Part shown: piece after piece, positions 43,966-52,799 of the stretch
Layout of the letters: each line of letters starts with the position of its first letter
How positions within the stretch are numbered: position 1 is the stretch's first letter
NCBI RefSeq assembly: GCF_005047595.1
Contig: NZ_SUPL01000006.1
Span: 124,001-188,000, forward strand
Direction of reading: 5' to 3'
Source: Pontimicrobium aquaticum
GTDB lineage: Bacteria > Bacteroidota > Bacteroidia > Flavobacteriales > Flavobacteriaceae
Length of the DNA stretch: 64,000 nucleotides
Translations under genes and position numbers: made by a program
The notes under the pieces: generated by a model
Seen by the model: only the letters and a program-made list of their open reading frames with translations
Database searches by the model: none
What the model was told of the DNA's origin: nothing

Positions 43966-45723
43966 ATGCAGAAACAAGTTCAGCATAAAATGGAACACTT
44001 TGTAGTATCAGCGCGTAAATACAGGCCGCAAACATTTAAAGATGTTGTGGGGCAGCAAGCTATTACAAATACTCTATTAAACGCCATCGAAAACAACCAT
44101 TTAGCACAAGCTCTTTTGTTTACAGGTCCTCGTGGCGTTGGTAAAACCACTTGCGCACGTATTCTTGCTAAAATGATTAATAGTGATGGCAATGAAAAAG
44201 AAGACGAAGATTTTGCCTTTAATATTTTTGAACTAGATGCCGCTTCAAACAACTCGGTCGATGATATTAGAAGCTTAACCGATCAGGTTCGTATTCCGCC
44301 TCAAGTTGGAAAATACAAAGTGTATATTATTGATGAGGTACATATGCTTTCGCAAGCAGCCTTTAATGCCTTTTTAAAGACGCTAGAAGAACCACCAAAG
44401 CATTGTATTTTTATTCTTGCCACTACAGAGAAGCATAAAATAATTCCAACTATTTTATCGCGTTGCCAAATATTTGATTTTAAACGCATTACAGTTAAAG
44501 ATGCGAAAGAATACTTGAAGTACATTGCAGAACAACAAAACATTGATGCTGAAGACGATGCGCTGCACATCATTGCACAAAAAGCAGATGGCGCTATGCG
44601 TGATGCCTTATCTATTTTTGATAGGGTTGTTAGTTTTTCTGGAAAGCAATTAACAAGGCAAGCAGTAACTGAAAACTTAAATGTTTTAGACTACGAAACA
44701 TACTTTAAAAGTACAGACCTAATTCTAGAAAACAAGATTCCAGAGTTATTATTACAGTTTAATAACACTATTTCTAAAGGGTTTGATGGTCATCATTATA
44801 TTGCTGGTCTAGCCTCACATTTTAGAGATTTATTAGTTTGCAAAACTCCTGAAACCATAGCATTACTAGAGGTTGGAGACCAAACAAAAGAAAAGTACCA
44901 AAAACAAGCTCAAAAAACATCGCAAAGCTTCTTGTTAAAAGGAATTGAACTAGCTAACGATTGTGATTTAAAATATAAATCTAGCCGAAATCAGCGGTTA
45001 CTCGTAGAATTATGCCTTATGCAACTTGCCTCTATCACTTTTGATGGAGAAAAAAAAAATAGCAGTGGCCACTTTATAATACCTGCATCTTATTTTCGTA
45101 AAAAAGGCATTGAGCCAATTAAAGTAGAAAGTTCTAATTCAAAAAAGAGTTTAAATGCTGAGGTTTCTGAAACTCAAAAACAACCTACAGAAACTCCACA
45201 AAGTCAAGTTGCTCAAAAGTTAGCCAAAGAACGTCCAAAAATAATTTTAAATAAGCAGACCAAAACTACTTCAGGTCTTTCTTTAAGTAGCATTAAAAGG
45301 AAAAAAGAACATCTTATTAAACAAATGGATGTTGTAATTGATGAAGAAAACCTTCCAACTGATGCTTTTTCAGAGCAGGATATGCAAACAGCCTGGGAGG
45401 AGTTTGTTTTAAAGATTGAGAAAAAAGGAAAATATAATTTAGCCTCAATTTTACGCATAGACACACCTAAATTATCCAAAGACACAGTAATAAAAGTAGT
45501 ATTTCCTAACGCTACCAATAAGTTAGAAGTTGAGCGTCAACAATATGATTTATTAGCTTATATAAGAAAAAAGCTGAATAATTTTTCTGTAACTTTAGAC
45601 ATTGAAGTTAATGAAGAGCTTGAAAAGCAGTATGCATACACACCAATCGAGAAATATGAAAAGCTAAAAGAAAAAAACCCTAATATTGACTTATTACGTA
45701 AAACTTTTGATTTAGATATATAA
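43966..45723 (+). CDS. dnaX: DNA polymerase III subunit gamma/tau
   Basis: A protein of 585 residues (577 if started at the second ATG, 43990, where MEHFVVSARKYRPQTF begins; I regard 43990 as the likelier start). Walker A GPRGVGKTTCA, Walker B IIDEVHMLS, sensor LATTEKHKI and the SRC box ILSRCQIFDF define the clamp-loader ATPase. The Cys4 zinc module between Walker A and the DEAH-like region is absent and replaced by an acidic NEKEDEDFAFNIFELDAAS, which is normal in flavobacteria. The C-terminal tau-like region binds other replisome parts. Its stop overlaps the next gene by one base. Confidence 0.93.
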   Translation: MQKQVQHKMEHFVVSARKYRPQTFKDVVGQQAITNTLLNAIENNHLAQALLFTGPRGVGKTTCARILAKMINSDGNEKEDEDFAFNIFELDAASNNSVDDIRSLTDQVRIPPQVGKYKVYIIDEVHMLSQAAFNAFLKTLEEPPKHCIFILATTEKHKIIPTILSRCQIFDFKRITVKDAKEYLKYIAEQQNIDAEDDALHIIAQKADGAMRDALSIFDRVVSFSGKQLTRQAVTENLNVLDYETYFKSTDLILENKIPELLLQFNNTISKGFDGHHYIAGLASHFRDLLVCKTPETIALLEVGDQTKEKYQKQAQKTSQSFLLKGIELANDCDLKYKSSRNQRLLVELCLMQLASITFDGEKKNSSGHFIIPASYFRKKGIEPIKVESSNSKKSLNAEVSETQKQPTETPQSQVAQKLAKERPKIILNKQTKTTSGLSLSSIKRKKEHLIKQMDVVIDEENLPTDAFSEQDMQTAWEEFVLKIEKKGKYNLASILRIDTPKLSKDTVIKVVFPNATNKLEVERQQYDLLAYIRKKLNNFSVTLDIEVNEELEKQYAYTPIEKYEKLKEKNPNIDLLRKTFDLDI

Positions 45724-46277
45724 TGAAAAACTACATTTTTTTCTTTTTTATACTAGCTCTAGCTTTTACTTCATGTGATGGTAGAAATAGAGCGCTAGAG
45801 AGTAATGAAGAGCGGGTTTCAAAAAGTAAACTATCTATTACTGATATTGAAGTAATAAAGTATATTCCTGAAAAACCTATAAGAAGTATTACAGACACTA
45901 TAATAGATTCAAAAATCAATATAAAAGTGTCTTATTATTCTTCTCCAAATAAAACGGTTGAAGTTTTGCATATCGACAAGAATAATCAAAAAATTAAAAC
46001 CTATTATAGAGCGTTTGAATCTAAAATTCAAGTGGTTAAAAACAACAAATTGTTGTTTATCAAAACGTTAAGTAAAGACAATTTTCTAACTGAAGAATCT
46101 AATTTTTGGAACGATGCTGTTTTGCAATATGTGTGGTTAGATGAATTTGAAAGCACTGATAACAATTATAAATTTTACTGTTCGTTTTTAGTACCTGAGA
46201 CTGAAAGCTATAAAATGTATAGCATTCACTATAATAATTTAGGTAACAAAACTATTAAACTTATAGAAACCTCGTAA
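45723..46277 (+). CDS. hypothetical lipoprotein (184 aa)
   Basis: A 184-residue protein with a lipoprotein signal ending AFTSC (Cys18). The mature domain is beta-rich with no motif I recognise (IKVSYYSSPNKTVEVLHIDKNN; YVWLDEFESTDNNYKFYCSFLVPETESY). It overlaps dnaX by one base (TAATG) and precedes miaE by 6 bases, so it is co-transcribed with both despite an apparently unrelated role in the envelope. Confidence 0.7.
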   Translation: MKNYIFFFFILALAFTSCDGRNRALESNEERVSKSKLSITDIEVIKYIPEKPIRSITDTIIDSKINIKVSYYSSPNKTVEVLHIDKNNQKIKTYYRAFESKIQVVKNNKLLFIKTLSKDNFLTEESNFWNDAVLQYVWLDEFESTDNNYKFYCSFLVPETESYKMYSIHYNNLGNKTIKLIETS

Positions 46278-46283
46278 GCAACT

Positions 46284-46868
46284 ATGATGCTAGGATTAAA
46301 ACTACCAACAGACCCTCGTTGGGTTAATATTGTTGAAAAAAACATTGAAGAAATCTTAACCGATCATGCTTTTTGTGAGCAAAAGGCAACAAGTACAGCT
46401 ATTTCATTAATTGTTAGTTTTCCTGAATATACTGAGTTAGTTCAAGAAATGATTGAACTGGTTAAGGAAGAAATGAGTCATTTTAAAATGGTACATGACT
46501 TAATTTTAGAACGTGGTTATACATTAGGTAGAGACAGAAAGGATGAGTACGTTGTGCAACTATTAAAATTCTTCCCAAAAGGAGGCAGTAGAACCACACA
46601 ATTGATACATCGTTTATTATATGCTTCTTTAATTGAAGCTAGAAGTTGTGAGCGTTTTAGATTACTATCGGAAGAATTACAAGACAAAAAATTGGCCGCT
46701 TTTTACAAGAAGCTTATGATTAGTGAAGCTAATCATTATACCATGTTTTTGGGATATGCAAGACAGTATGGAGACAGAAAGGAAGTTGACAAAAAATGGC
46801 AAGACTTATTAGAGTATGAAGCCAAAATAATGAAAAATTTAGGCACTAAAGAAACCGTTCATGGCTAA
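46284..46868 (+). CDS. miaE: tRNA 2-methylthio-N6-isopentenyl adenosine-37 hydroxylase
   Basis: A 194-residue ferritin-like di-iron enzyme that hydroxylates ms2i6A37 in tRNA. Iron ligands fall in AFCEQKATST (Glu), EEMSHFKMV (Glu/His), IEARSCERFR (Glu) and SEANHYTMFLG (Glu/His), the usual arrangement. The start could be the first or second of two adjacent ATG codons. It is the third gene of the dnaX unit and overlaps by 4 bases with the convergent phosphatase gene. Confidence 0.92.
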   Translation: MMLGLKLPTDPRWVNIVEKNIEEILTDHAFCEQKATSTAISLIVSFPEYTELVQEMIELVKEEMSHFKMVHDLILERGYTLGRDRKDEYVVQLLKFFPKGGSRTTQLIHRLLYASLIEARSCERFRLLSEELQDKKLAAFYKKLMISEANHYTMFLGYARQYGDRKEVDKKWQDLLEYEAKIMKNLGTKETVHG

Positions 46869-47770
46869 ATAGTTTTACTAGAAATAGTTTCGTAATACAA
46901 ACTCTTTATAATACCATCAGACAGACCAATTTTTGGAACATATATATGTTTTGCTTTACTCCATTTCATAGCAGATAAATAGATTTGTAACGCAGGTATA
47001 ATCACATCTGCCCTATCTTGGTTTAAATTCAATTCAGTAATACGCTCTTCATACGAATACGATTTTAAATTATGGTAATAAGAACTTAAATAGAAGTATG
47101 TTAGCGGTTTCCCCATAGCCTTACCAGAAATTTTAAATATTTTATTAATGTTTCCCCCAGAACCAATGACATCTATTTTATCATATTTAGCTGTATTGTT
47201 TTTAATCCAAGATTCTAAATCTAACCAAGTTTCACGTTTTACTATATCGTTTAAAAGCCTAACAGTACCAATTTTAAAAGATTTTGAAATAACCTTTTCT
47301 CCATTATGAAGTATTGAAAACTCAGTGCTTCCGCCTCCTACATCAACATAAAGGTAGTTTCTATCATTATCAATATATTCATTCAAATCTGTAGCAGCTA
47401 TAATGGTTGCTTCTTCTTCACCATCAATAATATCTATTTGAATTTTTGTATGTTCAAAAATATCTTGTGCAATTTCAAAACCATTAGATGCCTCACGCAT
47501 TGCAGATGTTGCACACGCCTTATACAATTCTACTTTATGCGATTTCATAAGCAACTTAAATGCCATCATAGTATCCATCAACCGCTTTTTGTTTTCTTTT
47601 GAAATAGCTCCTTTAACAAATACATCAGATCCTAAACGAATAGGCACCCTTACTAAAGAGCTTTTCTTAAAGCGTGTGGATTTTCCTTTTTCTTCAATTA
47701 TTATGGCTATTAATAACCTTACGGCATTCGAACCAATATCTATTGCACCATACTTTTTAATAGACAGCAT
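46865..47770 (-). CDS. Ppx/GppA family exopolyphosphatase-like protein
   Basis: A 301-residue ASKHA-fold phosphatase. Phosphate-1 motif AIDIGSNAVRLLIA, adjacent IIDGEEEATI, phosphate-2 YVDVGGGSTEFSI and the adenosine-side VIGSGGNINKI region are present. It is the short form (N-terminal domains only, without the HD C-terminal half). It hydrolyses polyphosphate or pppGpp; which one is not decided here. Convergent with miaE. Confidence 0.9.
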   Translation of the reverse strand: MLSIKKYGAIDIGSNAVRLLIAIIIEEKGKSTRFKKSSLVRVPIRLGSDVFVKGAISKENKKRLMDTMMAFKLLMKSHKVELYKACATSAMREASNGFEIAQDIFEHTKIQIDIIDGEEEATIIAATDLNEYIDNDRNYLYVDVGGGSTEFSILHNGEKVISKSFKIGTVRLLNDIVKRETWLDLESWIKNNTAKYDKIDVIGSGGNINKIFKISGKAMGKPLTYFYLSSYYHNLKSYSYEERITELNLNQDRADVIIPALQIYLSAMKWSKAKHIYVPKIGLSDGIIKSLYYETISSKTI

Positions 47771-48102
47771 AAAACTATATTTTTTCTAATAATTATTTGC
47801 TCCTTCAAAAATAAACAATCTAATTGCTTATATAAATTATTATTAATATAATATTTTGTAGTCTTATTTCTACACATTAATACTTTTTATCGAATAATTT
47901 GTTCTTTTTATGGAATATTATATATCTTAGCCTTAGTAAAAGAATTGATCCAAATCTATTTTTTAACTCTATGACAGCTAAACCTACTTCTATCGCTTTT
48001 TATATATGGTAAAAAACTACTCATAAATATTTAAAAACAAATTATTAAAGGCTATTTAATAATAACAGATAGAAAAGGTGGCTAAATGCTAATCTTTTGT
48101 TT
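47771..48102. other. non-coding gap between divergent genes
   Basis: An AT-rich spacer of about 330 bases upstream of the type IX surface-protein gene. I see no credible reading frame, RNA or strong palindrome. A weak -7-like TATCTTAG occurs at 47925-47932. Confidence 0.4.
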
Positions 48103-50985
48103 ATGAAAAAAATTACTCAACCCAACCACTTAGTAATAGCCATATTGGGTTTTATTTTAATTCAAAGTACAAATATAAATGCTCAAGTACTAGACCAATT
48201 TGCCTCAAGATATACGGAATCTATTAGAGGTGATATTACTATGATTGCTAATAACATGATATCTAGAGATGCCGTGGTTGATTATAATGGACTAGAAGAT
48301 AATCATGACTTTTCTAACAATATATATGTAGATATTGACAACGACAATACAACCTTTAACTCCAGTAACGCAACTTTTAATAACCCAAATCCCTTACTTA
48401 ATTGCATCACAATAAGAAAAGTGCTTTTGTATTGGGCTGCTGCAGATAAAGAAACAAACAGCAACGACAATAGACCAAACTGGAATTTCAATGATGTAAA
48501 ACTAATGTTGCCTGGAGAAGGCTCTTATACCACTTATACTGCCGACGAAGTTATATACAGAGGTCGTGACACTCATTTTAGTAACGATCCTTATGTTTGT
48601 GTCAAAGACATTACTAATGAAGTTTTAAACTTAAATTCCCCTTACGGGACATACCAAGTAGCCAATGTTGAAGGGAAAATAGGCGGTTTAATGGAACACC
48701 AACCAGGTGGAAACGCTGGAACCTCTGGAGGATGGCAAATAGTGTATGTATATAGCAGCCCAGATTTAAATATGAAAAACATTAGCATTTTTGATGGCTA
48801 TGCACATGTTACCAGCAGCAATAATAACTTTGACATAAACTTTAACGGTTTTCAAACTACTCCAAATGGTCCTGTAAATACACGTATAGCAATTGGTTCT
48901 TTAGAAGGTGACCGTGTTTTAGATGGCGATAAATTACAAATTTTAGATACTTCTAATAATTTTATTGATTTAAATACGACTTTAAGGAATTCAGATAATT
49001 TCTTTAATAGTAGAATTACTATCGATAACAATGATTTTATTGACAGAGTTCCTGCCAGCACAAATACACTTGGTTTTGATGCAGCTGTTTTTAATTTAGA
49101 CAACTCAGGTAACAGCATTATTGGAAATAACCAAACTTCAGCAACTATTAGATTAACGTCTAATCAAGAAACTTATGGATTATATATGCTCGGATTATCG
49201 GTAGATGTTTGGGCTCCCAGTTTATACCCAATTCGATTAGATAGTGATGCTACAAACAACTTAGTTCAAGCTGATGACAATGTAACTTTCGATTTTAATT
49301 TTTCTAATACTGGAAATGATGATGCTGTAAATGTAGTACTGCATACAACACTTCCTAATAATTTAGAATTTGTTGCAGCAAATAACTTGCCTAATGGAGT
49401 AACCTATGCTTACAATATTAACACAAGACTACTGCAGTTTTTTGTTGAAGATGGCTTAGTGGACATTGGTGACCCCGAAATTTCAATAGAATTTGATGTT
49501 CAAATAAAAGACGAATGTTATTTTCTTGAACAAAGCTGTGACTTAAATTTTGAACTTCAAATTACCGCAACCTACAACGGTATAAATAACCCAGAACCTC
49601 AAACCACACTAAGTTCTAGCGATTTAGATATATGCCATCTAGGTAATGTATTACCAATTACTATTACACAACCAGATGCTGCGATTTGGGCAAATTCGCC
49701 AGGAGATTTAGATAGAACGGTAGATTGTACAAACATTAATGACTTATCTGACGCGCAAAGTTTATTTCCAACCACTGATAAATGTACCTTTAATTTAATT
49801 AAAACCAGTGGTCCTTTTGTTCCAGGAAATGGCTGTGGAGACTCTGGAAGCTATACAAATACTTGGACATTTACAGATGCTTGCGGAAGAACTATTGCAG
49901 ATTATGTTCAAGTAATTACAGTAGTAAATAATTCTGGACCTGTGTTTGATATGTTACCACCAGATAGTACTATTAATTGCTCAGAAACACCAAATTTTGC
50001 TCAACCAACTTTTACTAATAGCTGTAGCAACTCAATTACACTTACATACAACGATACAAATATATCTGGAGCTTGTGATGGTGACTATTCAATAAATAGA
50101 ACTTGGACAGCTACCGATGAATGTGGTTACACATCAACAGCAAGCCAAACAATTAACATTATAGATACCACAGCTCCAATCTTAATTACAGCCTATAACC
50201 CTGAACTTTCAATTTCTTGTGAATTACCTCCAGATCCACCAAGCTTAGAGTTTACAGATAATTGCTCCTCTAACATTGAAGTATTATTTTACGAACAGGT
50301 TATAGAAATCGATTTCAATAATTTTGACATTGTACGAACATGGGAAGTGTATGATGACTGTGCCAATGTGAATACATATAATCAAGTTATTCATATGGAA
50401 ACAGTAAAATCTACTGCTTCAACAGAGCTTAATTTATGTGCTAATGATAATCAGGTAGATTTAAACAATTATGTTCCTGCCGGAAGTAATGGCTATTGGG
50501 AGGTTACAAATGTTAACTTACTTAATAATACAATTTTAGATCCTTCAATTTTAAATGAAGGCACATATACTTTTAATTATATAATGAACAACAACCAATG
50601 TGTAGAGGTTATGGAAGTTATTGCAAACATTACTGGAGATTGTGAAGAAACTAATAAATGTATTAGATCTACTTTTGATGTTGATATATCAAAATTAGTA
50701 ACTCCTAATGGAGATTTAAAAAATCAAACCTTTGAAGTTGCTTATGTATTAAATCCAAATAAAAACCAATCCGATTGTGATATAATTGTAAAAGTAAAAA
50801 TGTTTAATAGATGGGGAACCAGAGTTTTTGAATCTACAAATTATGATAACAACTGGATAGGAACTACTGGAGGTGTAGGTGCTGCCGAATTATTACCAGC
50901 AGGAACCTATTACTATGTAGTAACACTGGAAAATAGCGGATTAAAACCCATACAAGGGTATATCTTATTAGGAACAGAACAATAA
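48103..50985 (+). CDS. type IX secreted surface protein with gliding-motility C-terminal domain
   Basis: A 960-residue exported protein. I start at the ATG of MKKITQPNH (48103); the open frame begins 6 bases earlier at TTG. A signal peptide is followed by an N-terminal domain (to about 380), a DUF11-like segment (ATNNLVQADDNVTFDFNFSNTGNDDAVNVVLHTTLP), then HYR-like/Ig repeats with Cys pairs (CGRTIADYVQ; DECGYTSTASQTINIIDTTAP). The C-terminus is a type B sorting domain: LVTPNGD, KVKMFNRWGTRVFEST, NWIGT and PAGTYYYVVTLE. The protein should be exported by the type IX system and remain surface-associated. It is followed 3 bases later by its own PorP/SprF partner. Confidence 0.88.
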   Translation: MKKITQPNHLVIAILGFILIQSTNINAQVLDQFASRYTESIRGDITMIANNMISRDAVVDYNGLEDNHDFSNNIYVDIDNDNTTFNSSNATFNNPNPLLNCITIRKVLLYWAAADKETNSNDNRPNWNFNDVKLMLPGEGSYTTYTADEVIYRGRDTHFSNDPYVCVKDITNEVLNLNSPYGTYQVANVEGKIGGLMEHQPGGNAGTSGGWQIVYVYSSPDLNMKNISIFDGYAHVTSSNNNFDINFNGFQTTPNGPVNTRIAIGSLEGDRVLDGDKLQILDTSNNFIDLNTTLRNSDNFFNSRITIDNNDFIDRVPASTNTLGFDAAVFNLDNSGNSIIGNNQTSATIRLTSNQETYGLYMLGLSVDVWAPSLYPIRLDSDATNNLVQADDNVTFDFNFSNTGNDDAVNVVLHTTLPNNLEFVAANNLPNGVTYAYNINTRLLQFFVEDGLVDIGDPEISIEFDVQIKDECYFLEQSCDLNFELQITATYNGINNPEPQTTLSSSDLDICHLGNVLPITITQPDAAIWANSPGDLDRTVDCTNINDLSDAQSLFPTTDKCTFNLIKTSGPFVPGNGCGDSGSYTNTWTFTDACGRTIADYVQVITVVNNSGPVFDMLPPDSTINCSETPNFAQPTFTNSCSNSITLTYNDTNISGACDGDYSINRTWTATDECGYTSTASQTINIIDTTAPILITAYNPELSISCELPPDPPSLEFTDNCSSNIEVLFYEQVIEIDFNNFDIVRTWEVYDDCANVNTYNQVIHMETVKSTASTELNLCANDNQVDLNNYVPAGSNGYWEVTNVNLLNNTILDPSILNEGTYTFNYIMNNNQCVEVMEVIANITGDCEETNKCIRSTFDVDISKLVTPNGDLKNQTFEVAYVLNPNKNQSDCDIIVKVKMFNRWGTRVFESTNYDNNWIGTTGGVGAAELLPAGTYYYVVTLENSGLKPIQGYILLGTEQ

Positions 50986-50988
50986 AAA

Positions 50989-51909
50989 ATGAGCCAAATA
51001 AAAAACAATTTCTTTTTCTTTATACTACTAATGCTCCCGTTTGTTAGTAATTCTCAGCAGCTACCACAATTTACGCAGTATATGTATAATACAATCTCTA
51101 TAAATCCAGCATATGCTGGGACAAGAGAAAGATTAAACGTGGCTTTTTTAAACAGGAATCAATGGGTTGGAGTTGACGGTGCTCCAGTTACTCAAACACT
51201 AACGGCAGATATGATTATTCCTGAAGCTAATTTAGGTGTTGGTTTATCCATTATCCACGATAAATTAGGGTACGAAAGCACTACTTACCTATACTCCGAT
51301 TTGTCATATACCATCTTTATGGAAAGAGGATATCGTTTATCCTTTGGTCTTAAAGCAGGGTTTAGTAAATATGGATTAGATCCTGATTTATTAACTGATT
51401 CTGATGCTTTTGGCGACCAATATTTAGATAGAATATTCAATAAATGGAAGCCCAATTTTGGCGCTGGTATTTATTATCGATCAGACGATTGGTTTATCTC
51501 TTTTTCCTCACCAAGAATTTTGAGCTATGATAATCGAACAGACATAGAATATGCTGCTATAGAAAGAGTTAGTTATTATTTTAACGCTGGCTATATGCTC
51601 GAATTCAATCACCATTTAAAATTTAAGCCTACATTTTTATTAAAATTTACAAATGGTGCTCCAGTATCAGTTGATCTAACAGGGAATTTTTTAATAAACG
51701 ATAAGCTATGGCTTGGTCTTGCATATAGAGTTGGTGATGCTTTAGGTGGCTTAGCTACACTAGAAGCAAATAAAAACATTAAATTTGGCTATGCATACGA
51801 GTTCATTACCAATGCCATAAACCCTTATACATCAGGCTCTCACGAAATATTTATAATATATACGTTTGATTATCCAAGGTCAAAATGTGATTGTGAAAAC
51901 AAATTCTAA
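50989..51909 (+). CDS. PorP/SprF family outer-membrane protein (partner 1)
   Basis: A 306-residue outer-membrane protein with signal peptide. It carries the signature QQLPQFTQYMYNTISINPAYAGTRE and beta-strand pattern of the PorP/SprF family, which assists secretion and surface retention of a specific type IX client. It follows the 960-residue surface protein immediately, so that is the probable client. Convergent with the SixA-type gene. Confidence 0.92.
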   Translation: MSQIKNNFFFFILLMLPFVSNSQQLPQFTQYMYNTISINPAYAGTRERLNVAFLNRNQWVGVDGAPVTQTLTADMIIPEANLGVGLSIIHDKLGYESTTYLYSDLSYTIFMERGYRLSFGLKAGFSKYGLDPDLLTDSDAFGDQYLDRIFNKWKPNFGAGIYYRSDDWFISFSSPRILSYDNRTDIEYAAIERVSYYFNAGYMLEFNHHLKFKPTFLLKFTNGAPVSVDLTGNFLINDKLWLGLAYRVGDALGGLATLEANKNIKFGYAYEFITNAINPYTSGSHEIFIIYTFDYPRSKCDCENKF

Positions 51910-51912
51910 AGC

Positions 51913-52398
51913 TTATTTTAAATCTCTTGGAAAAATTGTTAAAATAGTTTTACCTTTTTTTAAACTCTTCCAATTATCAATATCAAATTTTAACCAAACT
52001 AATCCTGAAGTTGTAACGTTTTCAACATACTTAGAGCCATAAGTATTGACCAATGACGTTAATGCATAATTATGTCCAAAAATTATAATTTTAGAGAGAC
52101 TATCATCTAAAGTTTTAATAAAACCAATAAGTTGATTCCCACCAAAATCATAAATATCTTCTTTAATTTTAATATCAAAATCAGAAATATTTAATTTTTC
52201 TGAAAATATTTTGCAAGTTTGTCTTGCGCGTTTTGCTGGACTAGAAAAAACTACATCAGGAATAAATTGACACTTCTTAAAATGATTAGAAACCAAGTGA
52301 AAATCATTGATTCCTCTTTTTTTTAAAGGTCTTTCTCTATCGCTTACATCATACTCCCATGATGATTTTGCATGTCTAATAAATACAATTTCTTTCAT
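51913..52398 (-). CDS. histidine phosphatase family protein (SixA-like)
   Basis: A 161-residue phosphatase. The N-terminal EIVFIRHAKSSWE has the RHG-like catalytic motif (here RHA), followed by VVFSSPAKRARQTCKIF with the second Arg and the later FGHNYALTSLVNTYG catalytic His. SixA-type proteins dephosphorylate phosphohistidine, but other acid phosphatases share the fold. It sits alone between the two type IX surface modules. Confidence 0.88.
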   Translation of the reverse strand: MKEIVFIRHAKSSWEYDVSDRERPLKKRGINDFHLVSNHFKKCQFIPDVVFSSPAKRARQTCKIFSEKLNISDFDIKIKEDIYDFGGNQLIGFIKTLDDSLSKIIIFGHNYALTSLVNTYGSKYVENVTTSGLVWLKFDIDNWKSLKKGKTILTIFPRDLK

Positions 52399-52799
52399 TT
52401 CATATCGTTTAAACGCATATTTTATCGATAAAATGTTGTTTTTTTCGGTTATAACGCTTACTTTGGCACTCTAAAATTAACAAATAATGTATAACCGACT
52501 AAATACCGTATTAACCGCTGAGTTGCAAACCTGTATCGTTTTAACGAATTTTTAAGTTTTTTAACACTTATTTTTGTTAAGGATACAGTATATCTTTTCT
52601 TTTGTTATAGAAAATTATGAAAATGACCCCAAATCTAATTCAACTTTTTAATCCATTAGCGCAATGTTGCGCACTTCCCTCACATTGTAATCGAATTAGT
52701 TCATCACGCATAATGTCGTACATGAATATTTGGGTTTTTATTAAAAAACAATAAAAGTTTAATCGCTTAGCGAAAAGTTTTAGTTAATCATTATTAGAT
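52399..52799. other. non-coding leader of the HYR-repeat gene with nested inverted repeats
   Basis: About 400 bases without a gene. It holds nested inverted repeats: CCCAAAT (52628-52634) with ATTTGGG (52728-52734); CTAATTC (52635-52641) with GAATTAG (52693-52699); and the inner palindrome GCGCAA-TG-TTGCGC (52659-52672). CAATGT (52662-52667) can alternatively pair with ACATTG (52682-52687). Confidence 0.5.
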
